Assembly (NCBI RefSeq): GCF_902158555.1
Contig: NZ_CABGGS010000034.1
Coordinates: 219,701-283,700 of the forward strand
Reading direction: 5' to 3'
DNA: 64,000 bases
Origin: Klebsiella spallanzanii
GTDB lineage: Bacteria; Pseudomonadota; Gammaproteobacteria; Enterobacterales; Enterobacteriaceae
Below, piece after piece: positions 34,390 through 43,037 of the stretch. The translations under genes and the position numbers were made by a program. Position 1 is the stretch's first letter. The number at the start of each line of letters is the position of its first letter. Under the pieces are notes generated by a model, which had not been told where the DNA came from, did no database searches, and worked only from the letters and a program-made list of their open reading frames with translations.

Positions 34390-36186
34390 TTACATTACAG
34401 GTAGTAAAGTTGCTCGACATTTCCTCTCAACACCATCAACACTTGTGAGAGTCACGGTCAATGTATCGCCAGTGCTGTTAAGTGTCCATGAAACTCTTAC
34501 TCCAGTGGCGTTGTCGTCGATACCTATTCTCGCCGAAGACACATACATGCGGGAGGTGATATTAACAATTGAACGATAGTCCTCAAATTTGAAAAGAATG
34601 GGAATATCCAGGAGGTCAAATCGTTGGTCTGAAAGTCGGCATTCGATATGTAGCTTTCTCGTTACGTATGCTTCCCACTGAACAGGGCCAGATTCGTCAT
34701 CAACAGGAACCTCAAGTGGAAAGCTGATAACGGTGTCTTTTACCGCTGCCAGAGTTCCGGTCTTTGAGTCAAGACAATCGCGACCAAACATGTGTTTTGA
34801 TGAGCCTACATTTACATAGTCAGGCATACCCAAACACGCAGAAACAACCATGCTGGCGGATTGTTTGCGGCTTAGTGCTTTAGTGACATACCCGGATAAA
34901 TCACAGCCTGTCGCGGTGAATTTGGGGGTTCCGCTACCGATCACCGAAACGCCGAATGAAGGAGATGAAACACCAGCGCCAGTATCATCAACACCGGCTC
35001 TGGTTCTGATGCCGTTGATTATAAACTCACCGGAATCGATGATTAGAAAATTCGCTGAATAATCAGAGCCAACTGGTTCATTTTTACCAGAACGGCGAAC
35101 CACAGTACCAATGACGAACCAGCTTGAGCCCCCTGAAGCTACAATGCCAGCCCTGCCAGCCCGGTCACATATCTCACCAATAATGACATTATCGACTGCA
35201 TTATAAGAAAAGAAATTATCGCCAGCATTCCATTCATTTCTTACGGCCATAAATGTATTACTATTTGCACCTTGCTGTAAGTTCACCCCTCTGTCATTGG
35301 CGTTTATTACGCACCCGATTAAGTTAGAGTCAATGAGATTACGGACACCATCACCGTTACCAGAAATTGAGCATCTTGTGGCAAAAAGAGTGCCAGTATA
35401 ACCAGACCAGCCGAGTCCTACTGCAAAACGATAAATACCACAGCCCTCAAAACGAGTGCCATTGAATTGGGCTCCTGAGTTAGTCGAGTATAAAAGTTGA
35501 GTAGTTTTATCTCGACCGTCAAAGTTGATGTTTTTAAAGTCGTGACGACCTGTTGAGTAGAAAGGAAATTTTGCGCCAGCAGCAACGCGGATAACCACTC
35601 CGCAACCTAAAAAACTACTGTCACCAGAAATGGTGTACGGTCTGCGGCAACTCCAGCCCTGTATCGAAAACCCCAATGGAAGGGTCGCCGGGTCAGAGCC
35701 GAGTTCGAGTAAACCCAACATCCACGGAATATCCAGTACCATAACCCCATAAGCTATCGCAGCTTTTAATGCGTAATCAGCAACGACAACGCTACCAGAA
35801 ACCGTCTGAAGCTTTATCCTGTCTTCTGTGGTCAAGTATTTGAAGATAGATTCACGTATTACTTCCGACAGAGGCGCATTTCCATCATTTACATAACTAG
35901 CCCCATTAGGTGAGCTTAGGTCAGCCTGAGAGCGGGGGATAACCCATTCGCTCCACGTCATTGACTGAGCGTCATAGGTTGATGTAGCGAGAATGTTTTT
36001 ATCCGATATGAAGGTTCTTCGCTTTTTCTCTCCCGGATACACAGTCAGGAAACCACCTTCGGGATCTGGGGACGAAAGATTGCCTTCAGGGATTGGATAG
36101 ATGCCAGACAATAAAATGCCATCAATTTCAGTATTGGTGCTGAGTGCCGATTTCATCATCAGCGCACCATAATTATTTTCGGACAT
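34390..36186 (-). CDS. Tailspike with right-handed beta-helix
   Basis: The 598-aa protein (start 36186, GAGGT upstream) has an N-terminal phage-binding part, then a region of short repeating strands (HDFKNINFDGRDKTTQLLYSTNSGAQFNGTRFEGCGIYRF, SISGNGDGVRNLIDSNLIGCVINANDRGVNLQQGANSN, AVDNVIIGEICDRAGRAGIVASGG). That pattern is typical of pectate-lyase-like beta-helix spikes that bind or cut surface polysaccharide. The C-terminal 120 residues form a separate beta domain. It is coded against the late operon direction, which is common for exchangeable receptor-binding genes. The receptor is unknown, likely O-antigen or capsule. Confidence 0.78.
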   Translation of the reverse strand: MSENNYGALMMKSALSTNTEIDGILLSGIYPIPEGNLSSPDPEGGFLTVYPGEKKRRTFISDKNILATSTYDAQSMTWSEWVIPRSQADLSSPNGASYVNDGNAPLSEVIRESIFKYLTTEDRIKLQTVSGSVVVADYALKAAIAYGVMVLDIPWMLGLLELGSDPATLPLGFSIQGWSCRRPYTISGDSSFLGCGVVIRVAAGAKFPFYSTGRHDFKNINFDGRDKTTQLLYSTNSGAQFNGTRFEGCGIYRFAVGLGWSGYTGTLFATRCSISGNGDGVRNLIDSNLIGCVINANDRGVNLQQGANSNTFMAVRNEWNAGDNFFSYNAVDNVIIGEICDRAGRAGIVASGGSSWFVIGTVVRRSGKNEPVGSDYSANFLIIDSGEFIINGIRTRAGVDDTGAGVSSPSFGVSVIGSGTPKFTATGCDLSGYVTKALSRKQSASMVVSACLGMPDYVNVGSSKHMFGRDCLDSKTGTLAAVKDTVISFPLEVPVDDESGPVQWEAYVTRKLHIECRLSDQRFDLLDIPILFKFEDYRSIVNITSRMYVSSARIGIDDNATGVRVSWTLNSTGDTLTVTLTSVDGVERKCRATLLPVM

Positions 36187-36298
36187 AAGCACCTCATGGT
36201 TGTTAACAGGTGCGATTAGACCGAATACAAGAGGGAGGATACAGAAAGGGGGCGAGCGGTAACGCCGCCAGATGGGGCATGGCGGCGTTTAGTGAGTG

Positions 36299-36814
36299 TC
36301 AGGATATCAATTCAAGGCATTGGGTGTATAAATCGTCCTGAGTGCCGTTTAACGCCTCAAATACGGCTTTTCCTCCGCATGTTCCATCAGCATGAACCGG
36401 AATCAGCCAGGCATAAACCGCGCGTATTGCTGCTGGCGCTGCGTGCTGGTGGTGATGGTCACACAGTGGTAATACGCGAGCGTGTGCGCCTGCTGTTGTT
36501 CTCCCGTCGATATGATGAAGGCTGACCACATCGTTAATAATCCCGTGAACATAACAGGCAATACAGGGTAGAGCGCCGATTTTGTCCATCAGTGAGCGTT
36601 CAGCGGCGCGGGGTGTTCGGCCTTTCAATCCACGCGAGAACGGTTTATTTTTCGCCCGTTCAATATAGCGAGATTGTCGCTCCCGCTGTTTTTCATACTG
36701 AGCCTGACGCCATTCCGGGGATGCCTGTTTCTCGCGCTGGCGGGCTAAGGCCCGCTGCTGATATTCACGCTGCTTTTCAACGTGACGTTGTAACTTTTCC
36801 TGTGCGGTTTTCAT
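36299..36814 (-). CDS. Ref-family RecA-dependent HNH nuclease
   Basis: The 171-aa protein has a long charged coiled-coil N-terminus (KLQRHVEKQREYQQRALARQREKQ) and a compact C-terminal HNH/zinc module: LPCIACYVHG (Cys pair), SLHHIDGRT, HARVLPLCDHHHQH. This fits the P1 Ref family, nucleases that cut at RecA-bound D-loops. It follows the ERF annealing gene by 17 bp on the same strand, so the two are a recombination unit. Confidence 0.8.
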   Translation of the reverse strand: MKTAQEKLQRHVEKQREYQQRALARQREKQASPEWRQAQYEKQRERQSRYIERAKNKPFSRGLKGRTPRAAERSLMDKIGALPCIACYVHGIINDVVSLHHIDGRTTAGAHARVLPLCDHHHQHAAPAAIRAVYAWLIPVHADGTCGGKAVFEALNGTQDDLYTQCLELIS

Positions 36815-36831
36815 GTTGAGAACCCCGCATA

Positions 36832-38430
36832 TCAGTAAGGAAGGTCAGATTCAGGGATGTACGCCGGGATTTCATTGTTGAAGCCACCACTTTCAACATG
36901 AAGGATTAGAGTTTCGATATAGCCAGCGGTGTACGCATCGCAGCGACGCGCAATTTCATGAAGCTGTTGTAGCTTGATATCGGTGTCAGCGTTGCCCGTC
37001 GCGATTTCCTGCGCAATATCAACCTTTTGTTGCATCGCATCGACGGTGAGTTGTGCTTGTGCGGCTGTAATGGTGGTTTCGCTGGCCTCGTTATCGCCGT
37101 CAGCGCCGACGATATCCATGATGGTACGGGCAACTTTCATTTCAGGATTTGCCAGCGCTTCAAAGTTCACATCACCACGCATCAGCGCCAGCGTATAGAA
37201 TTCACGACAGGCGTTATACCAGTTACGGCGGTGATAGCTTGTGTCACTGTGTACTGAGCGCATATCCAGACCATGCGACACATGAACTTCCATCTGACGC
37301 ATAGCGATTTCGATTATTTCCGAATCGTGTCCCGCTTCAACGGCAGTAATAAAAGCCTCTTCATCGTCATCAAGCGGGGTGCAGTCAGGAATAAACGTCC
37401 AGGCGACTGGGGCTGACATATCGCGGGTATCATGCACATCGCTTGAATCCGCGCTGGAAATCGCAACAGAAGAAAGGGATTCTGCGATATCCATAGCAAC
37501 TTCAGCGCTAACGTGTGCGCCGGTTCTGGTGTCGATAAGTTCGTCACCGTCTACCTTAAAGAATCCGTCCTGTTTGTAGAAACTCTGCCAGTGCTCATCT
37601 GTCAGGCCATAGCGCAATACAGTGTCGCGGGCCATTGCGTCATCATCTTTGGCATTGTCGCGGGAATGGATAACATCCTCTGCAACTTCTGACGGTGTAC
37701 GCAGAAACGGGTTACGGGCTTTAGCCTGGGCAATTGCCGCGCTGCCAATGAATTCACCAGCCGCGACCAGCATATTCAGAATGGATTCCGGTTTAGTGCG
37801 TTCTGATTTGGTCGGCTTCCATTTGCGGCTACTGTTCAGAGAGCGGGCCTTACGGCGTTCGCGCTTACTGTCTGCCTGGTCAATATCGTCATCACCATCA
37901 GTAATATCGAGCGCCTGACGCAGACCATAGCGACGAAAATAGGTGAAGGACGCGCCGACGCGCTGGCACTCATCAAGGCGCTTATCTTCCTTGATAAAGG
38001 CCGGGAGCCGGAAAGATACTTCCGTGCTGGTTGGAATATGGATAAAGGTTGTCACCATTTCCAGCGGAAGCTCGTCACCTTTTTCAAACTCCTGTTTGAG
38101 CATCAGTCCATGCTGATAGATAGGCTCGCGTAGCATGTCCAGCAGTTGCGCCAGTGATGCAAAAGTAAAATCCAGCGTTTCGTTATAGTTGTCGCGTTCC
38201 GGGTTTTTCAGTTCGCGCACCAGATGCGCCAGCGCTTCCTGAGCGTTGGCATACTGTTTGCCGGGCGCTACATAGACTTCAGGCGCGGTCACTTCCGTTT
38301 TTTCGACTTCATTTGAGGTGTTTTTGTGAACGGGAATCATAGCAGCAGTCGCATAGCCAGCGGCTTTAAGTGCCATCATGGTATGTACTGCAAGTTCTGC
38401 GGCATCGGGGATGGTGAGTAATGTAGACAT
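36832..38430 (-). CDS. ERF-family single-strand annealing protein, extended
   Basis: The 532-aa protein contains the ERF domain around residues 70-200: YNETLDFTFASLAQLLDMLREPIYQHGLMLKQE, TTFIHIPTSTEVSFRLPA, and QRVGASFTYFRRYGLRQALDITDGDDDID. These are the diagnostic blocks of ERF recombinases that anneal complementary strands. Most ERF proteins are 200-250 aa. Here a further 330 residues follow, acidic and helical, with no recognised domain. No exonuclease partner is seen nearby. It precedes the Ref nuclease gene. The leader carries a C4-like RNA element. Confidence 0.8.
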   Translation of the reverse strand: MSTLLTIPDAAELAVHTMMALKAAGYATAAMIPVHKNTSNEVEKTEVTAPEVYVAPGKQYANAQEALAHLVRELKNPERDNYNETLDFTFASLAQLLDMLREPIYQHGLMLKQEFEKGDELPLEMVTTFIHIPTSTEVSFRLPAFIKEDKRLDECQRVGASFTYFRRYGLRQALDITDGDDDIDQADSKRERRKARSLNSSRKWKPTKSERTKPESILNMLVAAGEFIGSAAIAQAKARNPFLRTPSEVAEDVIHSRDNAKDDDAMARDTVLRYGLTDEHWQSFYKQDGFFKVDGDELIDTRTGAHVSAEVAMDIAESLSSVAISSADSSDVHDTRDMSAPVAWTFIPDCTPLDDDEEAFITAVEAGHDSEIIEIAMRQMEVHVSHGLDMRSVHSDTSYHRRNWYNACREFYTLALMRGDVNFEALANPEMKVARTIMDIVGADGDNEASETTITAAQAQLTVDAMQQKVDIAQEIATGNADTDIKLQQLHEIARRCDAYTAGYIETLILHVESGGFNNEIPAYIPESDLPY

Positions 38431-38479
38431 GATTTATGCTCTCTGGTTATGAGACTGAAAACCCACTTTTGAGATGGGC

Positions 38480-38558
38480 GGGGTGGAGCTCAAAACCGCA
38501 ACCAGACGGCGGACTTATTCACAGACGGAGAGGCCTGCTATTCGTCGCACTCCACCCC
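38480..38558 (-). ncRNA. C4-like antisense RNA / structured leader (candidate)
   Basis: On the minus strand, GGGGTGGAG (38550-38558) and CTCCACCCC (38480-38488) close a 61-nt interior with further short stems. A CCCA...TGGG hairpin and T run follow (38460-38477). The arrangement, position before a recombination/antirepressor-type gene and the internal GTCCGCC...TTTTGAG block recall phage P1/P7 C4 antisense RNA. Identification is from memory of the motif. Confidence 0.45.
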
Positions 38559-38670
38559 ATAATTCAGCACTCGCGTAGCAGTAGCTACCAGAGCATAAAT
38601 TCTGGGTACAAAAAAATCACGCTGACGGGGTGATAGTCCGCTGGTTGTGGTGTTTTGAGCACCTTTATAG

Positions 38671-39078
38671 ATCTTATTTCAACTACAAATTAGAATCAAG
38701 CCAGAATTGCGCAAAGCAAAGGATATTGGTTTGAAAACACCGACATATGCGGTCATCAAGATAAATTCAGCAGGTGAGGCCAAAGTCACAAAACAGCTAG
38801 AGGATGAAATTAGAGTTACAGCCGCAACGGCAAGCAGAGCGTGGAGAAAAGAACGAAAAAATGCCCGTTTAGCAGGTGTGCGATATTTCCGCCTTAGATG
38901 TCTTTCAGTTGATGGTGATATCTGGTGGGTAAACCCTGTACACGCAACTCTTGATGGGACGGCTTTCCACATCAACGAAGTTTTCAATTGTCGATGTTGC
39001 TTTCCTGAGTGGTTATTTTCTGAAAATGATGTTGCTAAAGCAAAGGTCGAGGTTGAAAGGCGAAAAGCAACTATTTAA
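38671..39078 (+). pseudogene. Remnant MuF-like C-terminal fragment
   Basis: A frame of about 120 codons without a good start codon (TTG options at 38707 and 38731, with AAAGGA before the latter). Its last 45 residues (HATLDGTAFHINEVFNCRCCFPEWLFSENDVAKAKVEVERRKA) carry the H-x-x-LDG...NCRC motif of MuF/SPP1-gp7 minor head proteins. They also match the tail of the full MuF protein at 43024-44385 (LCRCFPEWLFSASDVEEAEKEI). It is probably a decayed or captured duplicate; a small expressed protein is possible. Confidence 0.6.
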
Positions 39079-39144
39079 TTGCTAAGTATTTTATTGCTAT
39101 ACTTCCGCCCGGTGCTTGAGGCTGTCTGTCTCATGTCACCATGC

Positions 39145-39210
39145 GGCAGATAGAAGAAAGCCCCGAAGGTCAATTTTCATTAACCAACGAGGCCTCTAAT
39201 CTTGCGTGAC
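39145..39210 (-). ncRNA. Sok-like antisense RNA
   Basis: A minus-strand promoter TTGCCT (39241-39246), 18-bp spacer and TATAAT (39217-39222) would start RNA near 39210. It would run left across the stretch TTAATGAAAATTGACCTTCGGGGC, which mirrors the sok region of hok/sok loci (CCCCGaaggTcAATTTTCATTAACC on the plus strand). It overlaps the mRNA leader of the toxin. The 3' end is uncertain. Confidence 0.5.
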
Positions 39211-39248
39211 AACACGATTATAGCCTCCCAAAAGCGAAGGAGGCAACT

Positions 39249-39404
39249 TTGTTTTACAAAGGAGTTTTTTTGTTTATCGCGATATTTATCGCGGCGTTAC
39301 TGGCGTATACCGCCCTTAACCGGACGCTTTGCGAAGCGTCCATAGGTCAGGGAGGTGTGCAGGTAGCGGCAAAGTTTGCCTACGAAGCTAAGGAGAGTCG
39401 CTAA
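39249..39404 (+). CDS. Hok/Gef-family toxin, TTG start
   Basis: The 51-aa peptide starts with TTG at 39249, 5 nt after GAAGGAGG. It has a single TM helix (FLFIAIFIAALLAYTAL), then NRTLCEASIGQGGVQVAAKFAYEAKESR. The LCE, VAA and AYE residues with their spacing are those of Hok, Gef and RelF toxins, which depolarise the inner membrane. The upstream 170 bp matches a hok mRNA leader. Strong terminators follow. It lies between the MuF remnant and terminase genes of the prophage, a common site for phage-borne hok genes. A non-ATG start makes it easy to overlook. Confidence 0.72.
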   Translation: MFYKGVFLFIAIFIAALLAYTALNRTLCEASIGQGGVQVAAKFAYEAKESR

Positions 39405-39409
39405 ATCAG

Positions 39410-39433
39410 GGCGGGGATTCGTCCCCGCCTTTC
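39410..39433 (+). terminator. Terminator of hok-like transcript
   Basis: GGCGGGGA (39410-39417) pairs with TCCCCGCC (39422-39429) around a 4-nt TTCG-type loop, followed by TTTCT. It lies 6 bp after the toxin stop codon. Confidence 0.85.
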
Positions 39434-39466
39434 TGGTTGTCTGGCATGGCCTGAGCACCTTTAAAC

Positions 39467-39494
39467 GCCGCTCCTTCGGGGGCGGCTTTTCTTT
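39467..39494 (+). terminator. Second terminator in series
   Basis: GCCGCTCC (39467-39474) pairs with GGGGCGGC (39479-39486) around TTCG, then TTTTCTTT. One G-T pair is included. No gene lies between it and the previous terminator. Confidence 0.8.
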
Positions 39495-39613
39495 GGCGTT
39501 ACCTCTCGCATCATCTTTTGAATCCTCAAGGTAAAAAACCATAATGGCACCTGCCACGGACAGGAAGCATTGCCTGTTACCTTTAAACCTTTGTTATTAC
39601 CCTTGTGATTTCA

Positions 39614-39642
39614 GCCATTCCGCCCCCGGAGTGGCTTTTTTT
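39614..39642 (+). terminator. Third terminator in series
   Basis: GCCATTCC (39614-39621) pairs with GGAGTGGC (39628-39635, one mismatch-type T-G pair) and is followed by an 8-T run. It lies just before the late terminase operon. Confidence 0.8.
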
Positions 39643-39658
39643 TATTTGTACTACACGC

Positions 39659-39677
39659 CAGCGGTAACGCTGTTTTT
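39659..39677 (+). terminator. Short hairpin with T5 before terS
   Basis: CAGCG (39659-39663), loop GTAA, CGCTG (39668-39672), then five T. It is a weak intrinsic terminator or pause site 49 bp before the small terminase gene. Confidence 0.5.
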
Positions 39678-39725
39678 GATCCTCTTCTTTCCTCGCTACG
39701 CTGCAAGCCTCACAAGGGGGGAATT

Positions 39726-40271
39726 GTGACAATAAAAATAAACAGGCGTGATGATGCATTTGCAAAGCTGGTGGCTGAAGCGCGGGAAGCGCCGGGGTTC
39801 AGCTATGCAAAGTCTCGCAACCGTGATTACAAGGGATTTAACGATGATTTTCAGGCTGAGAAGTTACTCAAAAATGACGACATACAGCAAGCCGTCAGCG
39901 TTTACAAAAAGCACATCATTGCGGCGGATATTGTCGGGCGTCAGGAGGCGCTAATTGACCTGTCAGCACGTTTCCGCGCGCCGGACGCAACAGCGGTAAT
40001 GCTGGAATTGCAGGCGCTGGAGAAATTGCGACTAGAGCCGGAGATATTCCGTAGCCGCATGGCGGCAATTGATACCCGTGCTGTTAAAAACATCAAAAAA
40101 ACAAAGCACGGATGGCAGGTTGAGGGGCTGGATAAGTCACATCTTGCGGCGCGGATCCTTACGCTTGCCGGGGTGGATATCAGCAAGCCGATAACCGACG
40201 AAGGTAAGCGCCTTGCGCGTGAAACTTTAACCGAAATTTACCGGGATATGGGCGGCGATGACGGCGATTGA
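39726..40271 (+). CDS. Terminase small subunit
   Basis: The 181-aa protein starts with GTG at 39726, with GGGGGG 4 nt upstream. It has a helical, DNA-binding style (AFAKLVAEAREAPGFSYAKSRN, KLLKNDDIQQAVSVYKKHIIAADIVGRQEALIDLSARFRAPD) similar to phage small terminase proteins of the P27/T4-like types. It directly precedes and overlaps the large subunit by 14 bp. It would recognise the packaging site. Confidence 0.78.
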   Translation: MTIKINRRDDAFAKLVAEAREAPGFSYAKSRNRDYKGFNDDFQAEKLLKNDDIQQAVSVYKKHIIAADIVGRQEALIDLSARFRAPDATAVMLELQALEKLRLEPEIFRSRMAAIDTRAVKNIKKTKHGWQVEGLDKSHLAARILTLAGVDISKPITDEGKRLARETLTEIYRDMGGDDGD

Positions 40272-41667
40272 GATAGCACCAGAGCATGATTTAGAGCGCC
40301 GTCGCTACTGGCTGTCAGAGAAAAAGAAAATGGCAGAGTGGCGGCGCGTCATGCGTTCGCTCACGACAAAACCGCACCGCGTTAAATGTCTGCGCGGCGG
40401 TCGTGGTTCCAGTAAGTCATGGAGGATTGCCGAAGCACTGATTCAGCTAACTGTGCGATATGACCTGCGCATTCTGTGCTTGCGTCGGGTGCAAAAATCT
40501 ATCGACGCATCATCACATAAGCTACTCAGCGATACGATACGCCGTCTGGGGTATGAATCAGAATTCACAATAACTCAAAACAGTATCAAGTCTAAATCCG
40601 GTGCTGAATTCCGCTTTTTGGGCTTTCAGTCGAACCTCGACAGCATTAAATCCATTGAAGGCGTGGATATTTGCTGGGTGGAGGAAGCGCACGCGATTTC
40701 GGCTGAAGCGTGGGAAACGCTGGCCCCGACATTGCGCCGTAACGGTGCTGAACTTTGGATTACCTTCAACCCGGCTTTTGCATGGGATGAAACCTACGTC
40801 CGATACGTTCTCAATGCAGAGGATGACTGGTTTATTGAGGAGGTGAACTGGTATCACAACCCATATTTCAATTCGACGCTGGATAAAGAGCGGCTTTATA
40901 CGCTGAAGTATTACCCGGACAAGTACGACAACATCTGGAACGGCGTTCCCGTCAGTGATTTACCCGGCGCTGTTGTTAACCGTGGCCATCTTGAAAAGTT
41001 AGTTGTTTCTCACGATTCGAAGCTGGCGAAAGCGTGTCGAACTGGCATTAAAACGGCTGTGCTCGATGTTGCTGATGATGGCGATGATGATTCGGTGTTG
41101 TCGTTCTTTGACGGGCGTTTTTTGTACCGTATGGAGCGATTACAGGCACGTGACACCGTTCAGCTTGCGCAACAGGCGTTAAAGATGGCGACGGAAGAAG
41201 GCTGTACCGTCCTGATTTACGACTCTGTCGGCGTTGGTTCTGGTGTTAAAGGCGAGTTAAATAAATACGAAGATTCAGAAATTGAGTTTCGTAAATTCGT
41301 CGCTCAGGGCGAAGTGTTGCGTAAAAAGTCCAGATATCGAGGCGGGAGGTCGAACGAAGATACCTTCCACAATCTGCGAGCACAGGCATGGTGGGCGTAT
41401 CGGGATGCGGTCAATGACTCTGTGCGATGGATGGAGACGGGAATTATGCCACCTGATGGCCTTTTCGCTATATCTGACCAGATACCGCGTCGGTATCTCG
41501 ATCGCATCCTTTCTGATTCTACTGGCGTCATGTGGGAAACCACGCCTGACGACAAAATCCTTATTGAAGCGAAGAAAAAAGTTAAAAAACGGCTGGGCGT
41601 GTCCACTGACTACGCTGACGCCATATTCCCACATCTGGTACGCATGAAATCAGGAATAATCGAATGA
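40258..41667 (+). CDS. Terminase large subunit
   Basis: The 469-aa packaging motor has the ATPase Walker A RGGRGSSKSWR (about residues 43-53), Walker B VDICWVEEAHA, and coupling motif LWITFNPA. The nuclease domain contributes Asp residues in TAVLDVADDGDDDSVL, VLIYDSVGVGSG and DYADAIFPH. It belongs to the PBSX/Terminase_3-type group. All motifs are intact. It overlaps the portal gene by 4 bp. Confidence 0.92.
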   Translation: MTAIEIAPEHDLERRRYWLSEKKKMAEWRRVMRSLTTKPHRVKCLRGGRGSSKSWRIAEALIQLTVRYDLRILCLRRVQKSIDASSHKLLSDTIRRLGYESEFTITQNSIKSKSGAEFRFLGFQSNLDSIKSIEGVDICWVEEAHAISAEAWETLAPTLRRNGAELWITFNPAFAWDETYVRYVLNAEDDWFIEEVNWYHNPYFNSTLDKERLYTLKYYPDKYDNIWNGVPVSDLPGAVVNRGHLEKLVVSHDSKLAKACRTGIKTAVLDVADDGDDDSVLSFFDGRFLYRMERLQARDTVQLAQQALKMATEEGCTVLIYDSVGVGSGVKGELNKYEDSEIEFRKFVAQGEVLRKKSRYRGGRSNEDTFHNLRAQAWWAYRDAVNDSVRWMETGIMPPDGLFAISDQIPRRYLDRILSDSTGVMWETTPDDKILIEAKKKVKKRLGVSTDYADAIFPHLVRMKSGIIE

Positions 41668-43037
41668 CGAACAAAACCAGCTTGATTCCCACTGAGGGAA
41701 TTTTAACGAAAGAGGGCTTGCTGCCGGCTAATTACAATGTTGATGGCTATGTCAGTATGATGACCAGCGCAGCGGCAAGCTCAAAAGGCGCGGCGGGCAT
41801 GAGTTCGCCGACAGCCAACCGCATGAAGGCTCGCGCCGCAGAGGGGATGATTCCGCTGGTGGCTGCAATGACCGGGGAGCTATCCGGCATAGGCTGGCGC
41901 ATTATCAGCGAACCGGTAGCTGCTGCCATGCTGAACGGATTCACAGTAGTTACTGAAAATCCTGATGATTCAAAGCGTATTCAGCAGATTTTTGACGAAA
42001 TGGGAGCGTGGCAGGTAGTGGAAAATGCCGCTATTCTGAAGCGTCATCATGGATGGTCTGTGCTGGTTATGGGGGAAGAGTGGGTACGTTGCCACGGCTC
42101 GCACTGGATTACCCCGTCGAATGACTGGTTTGCAGACTATAATTCGCCTTTTTTTGGCCTGCCGGAAGGCTGGCGTATCCAGCTTAAAAGCCCCATCGGT
42201 GGCGAAGTGTTTATTGAGCAGGAGGATTCGATCCTCTTTGGCGATAAAAACTACCAGCCGATTTACGCGATGGTCGGTATCGAATTTGGCGAACCATTGT
42301 TGTGTAAGCCTTATGCAGCTTTACAGCGGCTGGGTCTTTCGCATGAGCTAATCATCAGCATACTTTCTCTTTCCGTTCAGGATATCTATAAAAAGAATGA
42401 TTTAGCTGAAGACCTGAAAACGGCTAAAGGAGAGGCTACAGCGGCCCGCAGGCTTGCAGGGATAGCGGCAACCCGTCAGTTAAATGACATGGTAGCGATT
42501 GACGCAGAAGAGGAGATTAACCGTCTACAATCCACCATGACCGGAACCGCCGACCTTGTTGATATGGCTATTAAGCTGGTATGCGCTGAAACGGGTTTTC
42601 CCATAGCTATGCTGGCAGAGCGTAAAGGTGGTCTTTCCAATAGCGATACCAGCGCCGATGCACAATGGCAAAATCTTGTTTCTCATATCAACACCAATTA
42701 CATCATTCCGGCCCTGAAAAAGCTGGCTTTTCGCTATACGGGGATCCGCGCTGACTTTGTGCCGAATAAATCTCAGGGACAAATAGACCGCGAGGTAGAC
42801 CGGGACAAGAAACGAGCAGAAACAGCACAGCTTTACTATTCCATGCGAGCTATTACCAGCGAAGAGGCCCGCGCAACGGCGCAGGAAACCGGAGCGGTGG
42901 TTATGCTTGCGACCACTCCGCCTGCAACTGGCACCATTGATGACCAGAATAACGACGATTCGAACCAGAACAACGAGAATCTGAACCGGAATAGCACCAA
43001 AAAAGACAACGACGAGGCCAATAATGGCGAAGAGTGA
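41664..43037 (+). CDS. Portal protein, DUF1073 family
   Basis: The 457-aa portal belongs to the DUF1073 (phage_prot) family, as shown by MKARAAEGMIPLVAAMTGELSG, NAAILKRHHGWSVLVMGEEW, SLSVQDIYKKNDLAEDLKTA and IAMLAERKGGLSNSDTSADAQWQNLV. The C-terminus is Asn/Asp-rich and probably disordered. It forms the dodecameric DNA gate of the head. It overlaps the MuF gene by 14 bp. Confidence 0.88.
   Translation: MTNKTSLIPTEGILTKEGLLPANYNVDGYVSMMTSAAASSKGAAGMSSPTANRMKARAAEGMIPLVAAMTGELSGIGWRIISEPVAAAMLNGFTVVTENPDDSKRIQQIFDEMGAWQVVENAAILKRHHGWSVLVMGEEWVRCHGSHWITPSNDWFADYNSPFFGLPEGWRIQLKSPIGGEVFIEQEDSILFGDKNYQPIYAMVGIEFGEPLLCKPYAALQRLGLSHELIISILSLSVQDIYKKNDLAEDLKTAKGEATAARRLAGIAATRQLNDMVAIDAEEEINRLQSTMTGTADLVDMAIKLVCAETGFPIAMLAERKGGLSNSDTSADAQWQNLVSHINTNYIIPALKKLAFRYTGIRADFVPNKSQGQIDREVDRDKKRAETAQLYYSMRAITSEEARATAQETGAVVMLATTPPATGTIDDQNNDDSNQNNENLNRNSTKKDNDEANNGEE

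Noticed and set aside
34254..34579. Plus-strand frames opposite the tailspike end
   Set aside because: They overlap the spike and its downstream gene in antisense and have no independent support.
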